From positions 992,001-1,056,000 of the forward strand of contig NZ_JACCFG010000001.1 of the NCBI RefSeq assembly GCF_013416555.1: 64,000 bases of DNA. The letters run 5' to 3'. Below, in pieces: positions 55,050-63,639 of this stretch (position 1 is its first letter; each line of letters opens with the position of its first letter). The notes below the pieces were generated by a model. That model was not told where the DNA came from and did not search any database. It saw only the letters and a program-made list of their open reading frames with translations. The stretch comes from Sphingomonas sp. R-74633 (GTDB lineage: Bacteria > Pseudomonadota > Alphaproteobacteria > Sphingomonadales > Sphingomonadaceae). A program made the position numbers and the translations under genes.

Positions 55050-56342
55050 ATGACAACCGGTTTCGAGCGCGACCCCGATGAATTCTCCCGGGGCGCGCGA
55101 GCGGTCGTGGTCTATCCGGACCTCGGCGGAAGCTCGCGCGATGCCGATGCGCGCCTGGAGGAGACCGCCGGTCTCGCCGCCGCCATCGGCGTCGACGTGG
55201 TCGAGCGGGTGCCTTTGCGCATCCGCGCGCCCAAGCCGGGTACGCTGATCGGCTCGGGCCAGGTCGAGGCGCTGGCCGAGACGGTCCGCGACAAGGAACT
55301 GACCCTCGCGGTTTTTGACGCGAGCCTCACGCCGGTCCAGCAGCGCAATCTCGAGACCGGGCTCGGCTGCAAGGTCATCGACCGTACCGGCCTGATCCTC
55401 GAGATCTTCGGTGAGCGCGCGCGCACTGCCGAGGGCCGGCTCCAGGTCGAACTGGCCCACCTCGACTATCAGGCCGGTCGCCTCGTGCGCAGCTGGACCC
55501 ACTTGGAGCGCCAGCGCGGCGGCTTCGGCTTCCTCGGCGGCCCGGGCGAAACCCAGATCGAAGCCGATCGCCGGCTGATCCGCGACCGCATGGCCCGCCT
55601 GCGCCGCGAGCTGGATTCGGTTAGCCGCACCCGCACCCTCCACCGCGACCGGCGCCAGCGTGCGCCGTGGCCGGTGATCGCACTGGTCGGCTACACCAAT
55701 GCCGGAAAGTCCACGCTTTTCAACCGCCTGACGGGAAGTGACGTCATGGCGGAAAATCTCCTCTTCGCCACCCTCGACCCGACGCTCCGGCAGATTTCGC
55801 TGCCCGGCATCGACAAGGCGATCCTGTCGGACACGGTGGGTTTCGTTTCCGAACTGCCCACCCAGCTCGTCGCCGCGTTCAAGGCGACGCTGGAGGAAGT
55901 GATCTCGGCCGACCTGCTGATCCATGTTCGCGATGTCGCGCATCCGGACAGCGAGGCGCAGAAGGACGATGTCGAGCAGGTGCTCGCCGATATCGGCGTT
56001 GCCGAGGGTACGCCGCGCTTCGAAGCCTGGAACAAGATCGACCTGCTCGAGGGCGACGCCCGCGACGACCTGCTGGCCGAAGCTTCCCGCCGCGACGACG
56101 TCATGCCGGTCTCGGCAGTGACCGGGGAGGGGGTGGAAGCCCTGATCCACGCCGTTGCCGCGCGCCTGACCGAAGGCCATCGCCGCTATACCCTCCACCT
56201 AGACCCCGCCGACGGCGCCGCCGCCGCCTGGCTCCATCAACATGGCGAAGTGCTCGAACAGGGCATGGACGGCGAACGTGCGGTCTATGAGGTCCGCATG
56301 GCGCCGCGGGATTATGAGCGGTTCCTGCAGCGGACTGCCTGA
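55050..56342 (+). CDS. hflX: GTPase HflX
   Basis: 430 residues. Ribosome-splitting/rescue GTPase. N-terminal domain with KPGTLIGSGQVEALAE; the HflX signature GGFGFLGGPGETQIEADRRLI; G1 VGYTNAGKSTLFNRLTG, G3 region DTVGFVSELPTQL, G4-like AWNKIDLL and G5 VSAVTGEGV. Eight bases downstream of hfq, the standard hfq-hflX pair. It is the last gene of the ntr-hfq block; the next gene is convergent at 9 bases. Confidence 0.95.
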   Translation: MTTGFERDPDEFSRGARAVVVYPDLGGSSRDADARLEETAGLAAAIGVDVVERVPLRIRAPKPGTLIGSGQVEALAETVRDKELTLAVFDASLTPVQQRNLETGLGCKVIDRTGLILEIFGERARTAEGRLQVELAHLDYQAGRLVRSWTHLERQRGGFGFLGGPGETQIEADRRLIRDRMARLRRELDSVSRTRTLHRDRRQRAPWPVIALVGYTNAGKSTLFNRLTGSDVMAENLLFATLDPTLRQISLPGIDKAILSDTVGFVSELPTQLVAAFKATLEEVISADLLIHVRDVAHPDSEAQKDDVEQVLADIGVAEGTPRFEAWNKIDLLEGDARDDLLAEASRRDDVMPVSAVTGEGVEALIHAVAARLTEGHRRYTLHLDPADGAAAAWLHQHGEVLEQGMDGERAVYEVRMAPRDYERFLQRTA

Positions 56343-56351
56343 CAGCCGCGC

Positions 56352-56825
56352 TTATTCCGGAAGCGTGTAATGCAGCACGTAATTGTGCTTGCCGCCTTCG
56401 ATCAGGATCTCGAGCCGACCGGCGATGCCCTTGAGTTCGTCGGTGCCTGACCCAGGCGCGATCACGACGTTCATCTCCGGCTTGCCGCCGCTCATCGACC
56501 CATTGTGCTGGAGCGCAAAGCTGCCCTTGCGGCCTGCGAGCATGCCAGTGACCTGCTCGAGCGCGACATAGGCCGCGTTGCCGCCGCCGGGATCACCATA
56601 GCCCAGCATCTGGCCGGTCGCGGTGGCTTCGAGGTCGCCATGATAGGTTTTGGTCAGCGCAAGCACGCCGACTGGTCCTTCGACCGAGGCATTCGGCTTT
56701 ACGCTGACGTCGAAACTGCCCTTCGCCTGTTGCATATCGCTTCCAGCCACCTGAGGAGCCGCCATCGCCGAGATGCCGTTCGCCGGAGCGGACAGCGCGA
56801 TCAGCAAGGGCAGGAGAAAGAACAT
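56352..56825 (-). CDS. DUF3224 family secreted protein
   Basis: 157 residues with a signal peptide (1-22). ASVEGPVGVLALTKTYHGDLEATATGQML, NAAYVALEQVTGMLAGRKGSFALQHNGSM and the end IAPGSGTDELKGIAGRLEILIEGGKHNYVLHYTL in separate stretches fit DUF3224 (an allene-oxide-cyclase-like beta barrel). Such proteins usually lack signal peptides, so export here is of note. Function unknown. Convergent with hflX. Confidence 0.82.
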   Translation of the reverse strand: MFFLLPLLIALSAPANGISAMAAPQVAGSDMQQAKGSFDVSVKPNASVEGPVGVLALTKTYHGDLEATATGQMLGYGDPGGGNAAYVALEQVTGMLAGRKGSFALQHNGSMSGGKPEMNVVIAPGSGTDELKGIAGRLEILIEGGKHNYVLHYTLPE

Positions 56826-56845
56826 TTAGCGAACATAACATAGGT

Positions 56846-57625
56846 TCAAAGCGACGGCAAGCGCTTGGCCTTCAACCAGAGTTCCTCCTTGGCATCGAGA
56901 TCCAATCCCTCAAAAGCATCCCCAGCTTCAACTTCCATCGCCTTGAAACGCTTCTCGAATTTCCCATTCGCCGCGCGCAGTGCTGCCTCGGGTTCGACGC
57001 CCAGCTTGCGCGCCCAATTGACCACGGCGAACAGAAGATCGCCGAGCTCTTCCTCGACCTCGGCAGACGTGGTCGCAGCCTCTACTTCGGCCAGTTCCTC
57101 GTCAATCTTGGCGCGGGCGCCGCTGGGATCGGGCCAGTCGAAGCCGGTGCGCGCGGCGCGTTTCTGGAGCTTCTCGGCGCGGAGCAGGGCGGGGAGGCCG
57201 ACCGCGACGCCGTCGAGCGCACTTTCATGCCCCTTGGCGCCCCGCTCCGCGGCCTTGATTTGTTCCCAGAGGTGATGGCCGCCCTCGGCCGCGCCCAGGA
57301 AGATATGCGGGTGGCGGCGCTCCATCTTGTCGCTGATCGCGTTCACGACATCGGCCAGCGCGAAGTCACCAGCTTCCTCGGCCATGCGGCTGTGGAAGAT
57401 CACCTGGAGCAGCAGGTCGCCGAGCTCGTCCTTGAGGTCGTCCATATCGCCGCGCTCGATCGCATCGGCCACTTCATAGGCTTCCTCGATCGTGTAGGGG
57501 GCGATCGTCGCGAAGGTCTGCACCGTATCCCATTCGCAACCGGTCTTCGGATCGCGCAACCGCGCCATGATCGCAACCAGGCGTTCGATATTGCTGGAAG
57601 AGCTCAGGGGAGTTGGGGGAGTCAT
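56846..57625 (-). CDS. mazG: nucleoside triphosphate pyrophosphohydrolase MazG
   Basis: 259 residues with two MazG domains: LVAIMARLRDPKTGCEWDTVQTF, EEAYEVADAIERGDMDDLKDELGDLLLQVIFHSR in consecutive blocks, then AEVEEELGDLLFAVVNWARKLGVEPEAALRAANGKFEKRF. The EExx/ExxD metal motifs are intact in both. Hydrolyses (d)NTPs to monophosphates, cleaning aberrant nucleotides or lowering ppGpp. Commonly next to hflX-hfq in Alphaproteobacteria. No partner toxin gene present. Confidence 0.94.
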   Translation of the reverse strand: MTPPTPLSSSSNIERLVAIMARLRDPKTGCEWDTVQTFATIAPYTIEEAYEVADAIERGDMDDLKDELGDLLLQVIFHSRMAEEAGDFALADVVNAISDKMERRHPHIFLGAAEGGHHLWEQIKAAERGAKGHESALDGVAVGLPALLRAEKLQKRAARTGFDWPDPSGARAKIDEELAEVEAATTSAEVEEELGDLLFAVVNWARKLGVEPEAALRAANGKFEKRFKAMEVEAGDAFEGLDLDAKEELWLKAKRLPSL

Positions 57626-57682
57626 GCGAGGGGGCCTTCCCGGAGCGCGTCCGTCAGATCGATAATATACATTATGTTAAAT

Positions 57683-58327
57683 CTAGCTGCGGTCGCCGGA
57701 GGTCGGCAGCAGCACCCGCTCTTCCCGGCGTTTGGCCGGTTCGAGGATCAGGACGCGGTTTTCGACGCGCCAGGATTTGAGCCGCGACAGGAAATTCATG
57801 CCGAGCACATCGAGATCGCCGAAGCTGTCGCCCACCACCAGCGGCAGATCCTGCGTGGTCAGCGGCCCAATCGCCACGTCGTCCGCGCGCGCCGGCTGCG
57901 CCTGTACCGTGCCGTTAGCGGTCTCGATCACCACCGGCGGCGCCAGCGACGGCTTCACGCCGGCAGCCGCGGCGGTATCCGCCGAGATCGCAGTGACCGT
58001 GGCGCCGCTGTCGACCAGCATCCGCCGTTCTACGCCGTTGATCTTCACCCGCGCCCAGAAATGTCCGTCCGGGCTCATCTTGATGCGCACCGTCTCGCCC
58101 TGGACGCTCTGCTGCTCATAGCCGAGCTTCTCGGACGCCGTGGCAAGCAGCCCGCCGAGTTCCTGGCGGTGGTTCATCACGATCAGCATCGTCACACCGA
58201 CAATGCCCCAGATCACCAACGTCTGGACGAGGCCGCGGAGCGTGATCCGCCGCGCCGTCAGTGCCTTCAGCGCGAGCATCAGCGCGCCAAGCAGGAACAG
58301 CAACTGGACCAGGCGATCGTCGGTCAT
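57683..58327 (-). CDS. membrane-anchored retropepsin-like aspartic protease (clan AA)
   Basis: 214 residues. Two N-terminal membrane helices (6-22 and 33-51), then a single retropepsin-like domain: RRMLVDSGATVTAISADTAA with catalytic Asp106, and LDVLGMNFLSRLKSW (flap/hydrophobic-hydrophobic-Gly motif). It belongs to the TIGR02281-type clan AA proteins, whose substrates are unknown. One domain means it must dimerise. Its start overlaps the stop of the MBL gene by 4 bases, so they are co-translated. Confidence 0.88.
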   Translation of the reverse strand: MTDDRLVQLLFLLGALMLALKALTARRITLRGLVQTLVIWGIVGVTMLIVMNHRQELGGLLATASEKLGYEQQSVQGETVRIKMSPDGHFWARVKINGVERRMLVDSGATVTAISADTAAAAGVKPSLAPPVVIETANGTVQAQPARADDVAIGPLTTQDLPLVVGDSFGDLDVLGMNFLSRLKSWRVENRVLILEPAKRREERVLLPTSGDRS

Positions 58328-59091
58328 ACCGCAACCTCCATGCCGTCGAAGCCCGGCTCGACTCCGGCGGGAAGCGAAGCTGTGAGCGTCGCATAGTCCA
58401 TCGAATTGTCCATATGCGCGAGTAGGGTACGGCGCGGCGCAAGGTCACTCACCCACCCCAGCACGGCACCCAGATCGGCATGGGTCGGATGCGGCTGCCG
58501 GCGCAGGCAATCGACCACCCACAGGTCCAAATCCTTATACAGTTTACGCATATCCTGCGTCATCTCATTGAAATCTATAGCATAAGCTATGGATTTTCCG
58601 TTACTTTCAAAACGCAGGCCCGCTGATGTAATGCCGCCATGCGGCTGATCCGTCACGCGGATATGGATATCGCCGATGGTGATCGCATCCGGCAGCGGCT
58701 CGATCGCCACCGTCGGGCGGTAAAGCGCCCGGCCGTTGAACACATAGTCGAAGCGCTTGCCGAGCTGCTCTAGCGTGAACGGCCGGGCAAGCCCGCGCAG
58801 CGGCTCCCCTCCCCGCAAATGCATCAGCACGCGCAGGTCGTCGATGCCGTGGCAGTGATCGGCGTGGTCGTGTGTCCAGATTACCGCGTCGATATCGGTG
58901 AGCTCCGCCGCCAGCGCCTGTTCGCGGAAATCGGGGCTGGTATCGATGAGGATGCGCGTGGTGGCGGTCGACACCAGTGCCGAGGCACGGGTGCGCCGGT
59001 TCCTCGGCTCGGCAGGGTCGCAGTCACCCCAGTCGTTCCCGATCCGCGGCACGCCGGACGAAGTCCCCGAGCCGAGGATGCGCAGCTTCAT
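58324..59091 (-). CDS. MBL-fold metallo-hydrolase, PhnP-like
   Basis: 255 residues from the ATG at 59091; longer frames antisense to tatD were rejected. Starts with KLRILGSGTSSGVPRIGNDW as in PhnP/ElaC-type phosphodiesterases, has the metal motif TWTHDHADHCHGIDDLR-like (here IWTHDHADHCHGIDDLR), and the later TLLAHMDNSMDY His. Hydrolyses cyclic or phosphodiester bonds; substrate unknown. Coupled to tatD (4-base overlap) and to the aspartic protease gene, forming the end of a metG-tatD-MBL run typical of Alphaproteobacteria. Confidence 0.9.
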   Translation of the reverse strand: MKLRILGSGTSSGVPRIGNDWGDCDPAEPRNRRTRASALVSTATTRILIDTSPDFREQALAAELTDIDAVIWTHDHADHCHGIDDLRVLMHLRGGEPLRGLARPFTLEQLGKRFDYVFNGRALYRPTVAIEPLPDAITIGDIHIRVTDQPHGGITSAGLRFESNGKSIAYAIDFNEMTQDMRKLYKDLDLWVVDCLRRQPHPTHADLGAVLGWVSDLAPRRTLLAHMDNSMDYATLTASLPAGVEPGFDGMEVAV

Positions 59092-59867
59092 GCCAGGGTC
59101 TTGGCGAACAGCTTGTGGAAATTCGCGCGAGTCGCGTCCGCCAGCGCGTCGGGATCCTCGCCGCGCAACTGCGCGAGGAAACGGCAGGTATCGGCGACGA
59201 ACGCCGGCTCGCCGGTCTTCCCGCGGTGCGGCACCGGCGCCAGGAACGGCGCATCGGTCTCGATCAGCAGGCGATCGAGCGGCAGCTGGGCGGCGGTGTC
59301 CTGCAAATCCTTCGCGTTCTTGAAGGTGACGATGCCCGAGATCGAGATGTAGAAGCCCAGCTCGAGTGCGATTTCGGAGAATTCCCGGCTCGCGGTGAAA
59401 CAGTGGATCACGCCGGGGAAGGCCCCCTTCCCCATCTCTTCGCGCAAGATCTCGGCGGTGTCCGCCTCTGCGTCGCGGGTATGGACGATCAGCGGCAGCT
59501 GCGTCTCGCGGCATGCGGTGATGTGCGTCCGGAAACTCGCGCGCTGGCGATTACGGTCGCTATGGTCGTAATAATAATCGAGCCCGGTCTCGCCGATGCC
59601 CACCACGCGCGGATGCCGCGCCTTCTCGATCAGCTTCGACGCATCGATATCGGGATGCTCGTCCGCCTCATGCGGATGAATGCCGACCGATGCCCAGACG
59701 TCCGCCTCGCGCTCGGCGACGGCGATGACCTCGTCCCATTCGCGCTCGCGAGTCGAGATATTGAGCATCGCCACCACGCCCGCCTCGCGCGCACGCGCAA
59801 GCACCTCGGGCTGCTGCTCGCCCAGGCCCTTGTAGATCAGGTGGCAATGGCTGTCGGCCAGTCTCAC
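59088..59867 (-). CDS. tatD: TatD family metal-dependent hydrolase
   Basis: 259 residues from GTG at 59867 (GTGA overlap with the metG stop). TIM-barrel amidohydrolase: ADSHCHL (first metal His pair), GIGETGLDYYYDHSDRN, PLIVHTRDAEADT, GVIHCFTASREF and LIETDAPFLAPVPHRGK. TatD enzymes are DNases or D-tyrosyl-tRNA deacylase-related hydrolases involved in DNA repair and quality control. Neighbours metG and the MBL hydrolase make the usual cluster. Confidence 0.95.
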   Translation of the reverse strand: MRLADSHCHLIYKGLGEQQPEVLARAREAGVVAMLNISTREREWDEVIAVAEREADVWASVGIHPHEADEHPDIDASKLIEKARHPRVVGIGETGLDYYYDHSDRNRQRASFRTHITACRETQLPLIVHTRDAEADTAEILREEMGKGAFPGVIHCFTASREFSEIALELGFYISISGIVTFKNAKDLQDTAAQLPLDRLLIETDAPFLAPVPHRGKTGEPAFVADTCRFLAQLRGEDPDALADATRANFHKLFAKTLA

Positions 59868-61363
59868 GCTTCTTCCTTCAGCTCCAGCCGGGGGAAGATG
59901 GGGGTCGGCGGCGCGATACGGAAGTCCGCATCGCCCATCGGGCCAAGCTGATCGAGCAATTTGGCTGCCGAGCCCGGCACCACCGGCGCGATCGTGACGG
60001 CAAGACGTCGGATCGCGCGCAGCAGCGTGCTCAGCACCGCGTGCATCCGCTCGGGATCGGTCTTGCGCAGCCCCCAGGGCGCCTGCGCATCGATATACTG
60101 GTTGCAGGCGAACACGCCGGTCATCCAGATCTCCACGCCCTGGCTCAGCGCCAGATCCTCGAACGCGCGGATGAAGCCGCCACAGGCATTGTCGACCTCG
60201 GCGATCAGCACGCCGTCGGCTTCCTCGCCGCGCCCGGTCTCGACCTTGCCCTCGCAATTCTTGGCGATGAAGGCGAGCGTGCGCTGGGCAAGGTTGCCGA
60301 AGCTGTTCGACAGATCGGCATTGGCCCGGGTGACGATCGCCTCGTCGCTGAACGTGCCGTCATTGCCGAAGCTCACATCGCGCAGCAGGAAGTAGCGCAG
60401 CGCATCGACGCCGTAATAGTCCGCCAGCGCCATCGGATCGACGACATTGCCGACCGACTTGGACATCTTCTCCCCGCGGTTAAGCAGGAAGCCGTGCCCG
60501 AACACCTGCTTGGGCAGCGCAATCTTAGCCGACATCAGGAAGGCCGGCCAATAGACCGCGTGGAAGCGGACGATGTCCTTGCCGATCAGATGGATATCCG
60601 CCGGCCAATAGCGCGCCAGCCGCTCCTGATCGTCGGGATAGCCCGCGCCGGTCAGGTAATTGGTCAGCGCATCGACCCAGACATACATCACATGCCCCGG
60701 CGAACCCGGCACCGGCACGCCCCAGTCGAAGCTGGTGCGCGAGACCGAAAGATCGGCGAGCCCGCCTTCAACGAAGCGGAGGATCTCGTTGCGGCGCGAT
60801 TCCGGGCGGATGAAGTCCGGATTGGCGGCGTAGAAGTCGAGCAGCGGCTTTTCGTATTTCGACAGCTTGAAGAACCAGGTCTCCTCCGCGGTCCACTCCA
60901 CCGGAGTGCCCTGCGGCGAAAGCTTCTCGCCCCCTTCCCCCTCGACGAGCTCCTTCTCCTCGTAGAACGCCTCGTCGCGCACCGAGTACCAGCCCTCGTA
61001 CCGATCAAGGTACAGGTCGCCGGCGTCCGCCATCGCCTGCCAGATCGCCTGGCTTGCTTTGTAGTGATCGGCCTCCACCGTGCGAATGAAACGATCGCAC
61101 GAAATATCAAGCTTCTCAGCCATCTCGCTAAAATATGCGGACATCTCGTCCGCAAGCTCGCGCGCAGTCATGTCGCGGTCGCGCGCCGTCTTGACCATCT
61201 TGAGGCCATGCTCGTCGGTACCGGTCTGGAAGAACACGTCGCGGCCCTGCTGGCGCTGGAAGCGCGCGATCGCGTCAGCGGCGATCATCTCATAGGCGTG
61301 CCCGATATGCGGGCGGCCATTGGGATAGTGGATCGCGGTGGTGATGTAGAAGGGGTCGGCCAT
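59864..61363 (-). CDS. metG: methionine--tRNA ligase
   Basis: 499 residues, the short form without the C-terminal dimerisation/tRNA-binding domain. Class I motifs: YPNGRPHIGHAYE (HIGH) and GEKMSKSVGNV (KMSKS). No zinc-knuckle Cys clusters are visible in the connective insertion, consistent with the alphaproteobacterial type. Follows a gene-order block holB-metG-tatD, although here two small genes and repeats separate it from holB. Start at ATG 61363. Confidence 0.96.
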   Translation of the reverse strand: MADPFYITTAIHYPNGRPHIGHAYEMIAADAIARFQRQQGRDVFFQTGTDEHGLKMVKTARDRDMTARELADEMSAYFSEMAEKLDISCDRFIRTVEADHYKASQAIWQAMADAGDLYLDRYEGWYSVRDEAFYEEKELVEGEGGEKLSPQGTPVEWTAEETWFFKLSKYEKPLLDFYAANPDFIRPESRRNEILRFVEGGLADLSVSRTSFDWGVPVPGSPGHVMYVWVDALTNYLTGAGYPDDQERLARYWPADIHLIGKDIVRFHAVYWPAFLMSAKIALPKQVFGHGFLLNRGEKMSKSVGNVVDPMALADYYGVDALRYFLLRDVSFGNDGTFSDEAIVTRANADLSNSFGNLAQRTLAFIAKNCEGKVETGRGEEADGVLIAEVDNACGGFIRAFEDLALSQGVEIWMTGVFACNQYIDAQAPWGLRKTDPERMHAVLSTLLRAIRRLAVTIAPVVPGSAAKLLDQLGPMGDADFRIAPPTPIFPRLELKEEA

Positions 61364-61430
61364 AGGGCGCGTCTAGAGGCTGGGCGCGGCACATGCTAGT
61401 CTTGGCGCGGTTCAAAAAGCGGAGGGGCGG

Positions 61431-62042
61431 ATGCGGATCCTGGCACTCACGGCACTGCTGATCGTCACGCCGGCAGCGGCGCAACAGGCCTCGCCCGAGA
61501 TCAAGGCCGAACTCGCAAAGGGCGAAGCGGTCGAAAGCGTCACCAATGGCGACCTTAACGGGGACGGTCAGTCCGATATCGTGCTGATCGGCTCCGGTGA
61601 GGAAACGCGCACGGTGAAGGCGATGCTGCGCGTAGGCGGCAAGCTCGTCACGATCGGCACGCTCAAGCTCGACACCTACCCCCTTGGCGCCGCGGATGTG
61701 AGCATCACCAAGGGCGTGCTCAAGATCACCGACCTGGTCGGCGGCACCACCGCGGTGAACACTGTCTATCGCTATCGGCTGGCGCCGGGTCCCAGACCAC
61801 GGATGCGGCTGATCGGGATCGACGCGATGCTCTACAGCCGCACCTATGCGCATGACGGGTTCGAGTTGAGCTGGAACCTGCTCACCGGCGACCAGATCAC
61901 GCGCGACATGAAGCTCAACAAGAAGGGCGGCGATGCGGCGTACGACCCGATCATCGAGAAGAAGGCGAAGAAGCCGAGCAAGCCGCTCTACATGGAAGAC
62001 ACGCCCGACCCGAACGCGCTGATCGGCTGGGGCGAGAAGTAG
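61431..62042 (+). CDS. secreted protein with an FG-GAP/EF-hand-like motif
   Basis: 203 residues with signal peptide (1-18, ending AAAQ). TNGDLNGDGQSDIVLIGSGEE (split across 43-63) resembles FG-GAP/VCBS calcium-binding loops (DxDxDG type). The rest is beta-rich with no known family, and the C-terminus is Lys/Pro-rich (EKKAKKPSKPLYMED). Divergent from metG. Ends just before a palindromic repeat. Function unknown. Confidence 0.7.
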   Translation: MRILALTALLIVTPAAAQQASPEIKAELAKGEAVESVTNGDLNGDGQSDIVLIGSGEETRTVKAMLRVGGKLVTIGTLKLDTYPLGAADVSITKGVLKITDLVGGTTAVNTVYRYRLAPGPRPRMRLIGIDAMLYSRTYAHDGFELSWNLLTGDQITRDMKLNKKGGDAAYDPIIEKKAKKPSKPLYMEDTPDPNALIGWGEK

Positions 62043-62056
62043 CCACTAGCTCTCAG

Positions 62057-62137
62057 CTGTTCCCCGGCGAAAGCCGGGGCCCAGGGTTACTCTTCCGTGT
62101 CGCTTGTAACTGGCCCCCGGTTTTCGCCGGGGAACAG
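62057..62137. repeat. paired inverted palindrome, family A
   Basis: Left arm begins CTGTTCCCCGGCGAAAGCC (62057) and right arm ends TTTTCGCCGGGGAACAG (62137), with GGGGCCCAGGG answered by TGGCCCCCG inside. Same family as 38452-38535, which it matches closely in both arms. Between the convergent secreted-protein gene and the gene at 62147. Confidence 0.85.
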
Positions 62138-62146
62138 CGTGGAAAA

Positions 62147-62473
62147 TCAGCCCAGCATCTTCTCGACCGACACCGGCGCATCGCCGATCGCCACACCGGT
62201 CTTGCGCTCATGGACCTTGCGCACCGCCTCGGCGATCTCCTTGTCGATCGCGTCCTTCTGCTTGGGCGGCAGCTTCTTGTAATCCTCTTCGGAGAGATCG
62301 TGCTTCTTGAGCACCGCGTCGCGGGCGCGCTCTTCGGGCGTTTCGCTCGCGGCCTTTTTGAAGGCCTCCAGGATCGCGTCGAAGTTCGTCGTGCTCGCGC
62401 CATTCGTCGCGGCCGCGCCCGAGGTGGATGCGCCGCTGGTGTCGATGCCCGTAATGCCGGTGATTGCGCTCAT
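62147..62473 (-). CDS. hypothetical low-complexity/helical protein
   Basis: 108 residues from ATG at 62473, with GGGGAT upstream. N-terminal 30 residues are rich in Ser/Thr/Gly/Ala (GIDTSGASTSGAAATNG), the rest is helical and charged: NFDAILEAFKKAASETPEER, KKHDLSEEDYKKLPPKQKDA, IDKEIAEAVRKVHERKTG. No signal peptide. Not recognised; the layout resembles small flagellar or secretion-related helper proteins but this is only a similarity in composition. Confidence 0.65.
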   Translation of the reverse strand: MSAITGITGIDTSGASTSGAAATNGASTTNFDAILEAFKKAASETPEERARDAVLKKHDLSEEDYKKLPPKQKDAIDKEIAEAVRKVHERKTGVAIGDAPVSVEKMLG

Positions 62474-62525
62474 ATTCCGATCCCCTGTTTCGGGCCCGAA
62501 ATAACCGCCGATGCCTAAAGCGGCG

Positions 62526-63500
62526 TTAAGCGCGGCCCAGCCTCGCGAGGATGCCGCCCATCTCGAACACCGTCGACGAGGCGTCGAGCGACAGCCCGGT
62601 CGCCGCCCCACCCAGCTCGCGCGCGGCACCATAGGCATCGAGCGCGGTGCGCAACGCGTCACCCGAGAGCGGCTTGGCGCGTTCGGCTATGAAGCTCGGC
62701 GCGCGTTCGAGGAAGGCCTCATAGCGTGGCTGCGCGGCCTTGATGCCGAGCAGCTTGGCCAACCGGCTGCGGATCATGTTGGAGGGATCGCCGGTCTCGG
62801 CGAGCGCCACCATCTCGCTTTCGATCGCGGCGATATCGAGCCCGGCAAAGCCCAGCGCCCGGCCCGGCGAGCCCTCGCCCGCCTTGACCAGCGCCGCGAT
62901 CTCATTGCCATTCGCGTCGGGCAGCTGCTCGCGCAGGATCGCGCTCACATCGGCGTCAGGCAGCGCCTCGAAGCGCAGCAGCCGGCAGCGCGAGCGGATC
63001 GTCGGCAGCAGCCGGCCGGGCGCATGGCTCACCAGCAGGAAGATCGTCCCCGCCGGCGGCTCCTCGAGATTCTTGAGCAGCGCATTGGCGCCGCCGCGCT
63101 CGAGATCGTCGATCGCATCGATCACGATCACCCGGCGCGACGAAAAGCTCGGCTTGGTCGCAAACAAGGGTTGGAGCGAGCGGACCTGCGCGATCGTGAT
63201 CGAGCGGGCGAGCGCCTCGTCGGGCTTGTCCGGATCCTTGGGCAGCCGAACCAGCTCGCGATAGTCCGGATGCGCGCCGGCGTTGACGAGATGGACGGTC
63301 TGGCTCTCCTCCGGCACATCCCAGCCGGGGGCCAGATGATCGCGACCGGCGCCTTCAGCCAGCAGGCGCAACGCCGCCGCCCGCGCGAACATGCCCTTCC
63401 CCACCCCCTCGGGCCCGGCGATCAGCCAGGCGTGGTGGAGATTGCCGCTCGCCATCGCCGCGGCGAGCGCCGCGCGGGCGGAGTCGTTACCGATCAGCAT
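62526..63500 (-). CDS. holB: DNA polymerase III subunit delta prime
   Basis: 324 residues from ATG at 63500; the longer frame reads through the repeat. Clamp-loader subunit with AAA+ features: HHAWLIAGPEGVGKGMFARA (Walker A, 29-36), VIVIDAIDDLERGGANALLKNLEEPPAGT in separate motifs, SRCRLLRFEALPD. The usual zinc Cys cluster is not apparent, as often in this class. In many relatives tmk lies directly upstream; here the palindromic element at 63505-63634 occupies that position, and dacA follows. Confidence 0.94.
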   Translation of the reverse strand: MLIGNDSARAALAAAMASGNLHHAWLIAGPEGVGKGMFARAAALRLLAEGAGRDHLAPGWDVPEESQTVHLVNAGAHPDYRELVRLPKDPDKPDEALARSITIAQVRSLQPLFATKPSFSSRRVIVIDAIDDLERGGANALLKNLEEPPAGTIFLLVSHAPGRLLPTIRSRCRLLRFEALPDADVSAILREQLPDANGNEIAALVKAGEGSPGRALGFAGLDIAAIESEMVALAETGDPSNMIRSRLAKLLGIKAAQPRYEAFLERAPSFIAERAKPLSGDALRTALDAYGAARELGGAATGLSLDASSTVFEMGGILARLGRA

Positions 63501-63504
63501 CAAT

Positions 63505-63634
63505 CCCTCTCCCATTGGGAGAGGGAGGGAGGCGCGAAGCGCCGGAAGGGTGAGGGCAGAAGGATGAGGCCTGCCCTCACCCTTCCCGCTCGGCTGCACC
63601 GAGCGGGCCCCTTCCCTCTCCCGATGGGAGAGGG
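63505..63634. repeat. composite palindromic element, family B
   Basis: Outer hairpins CCCTCTCCCATTGGGAGAGGG (split by ATT; 63505-63525) and CCCTCTCCC-GAT-GGGAGAGGG (63614-63634) flank an inner pair GGAAGGGTGAGGGCAG (63543-63558) / CTGCCCTCACCCTTCC (63571-63586) and a further hairpin CCCGCTCGG...CCGAGCGGG (63585-63607). Related to 13668-13763. Fills the gap between dacA and holB. Confidence 0.85.
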
Positions 63635-63639
63635 AATCA

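Noticed and set aside
56846..57625. MazG as part of a toxin-antitoxin or phage-defence unit
   Set aside because: No mazE/mazF or defence genes are near. The gene sits at its usual housekeeping place by hflX.
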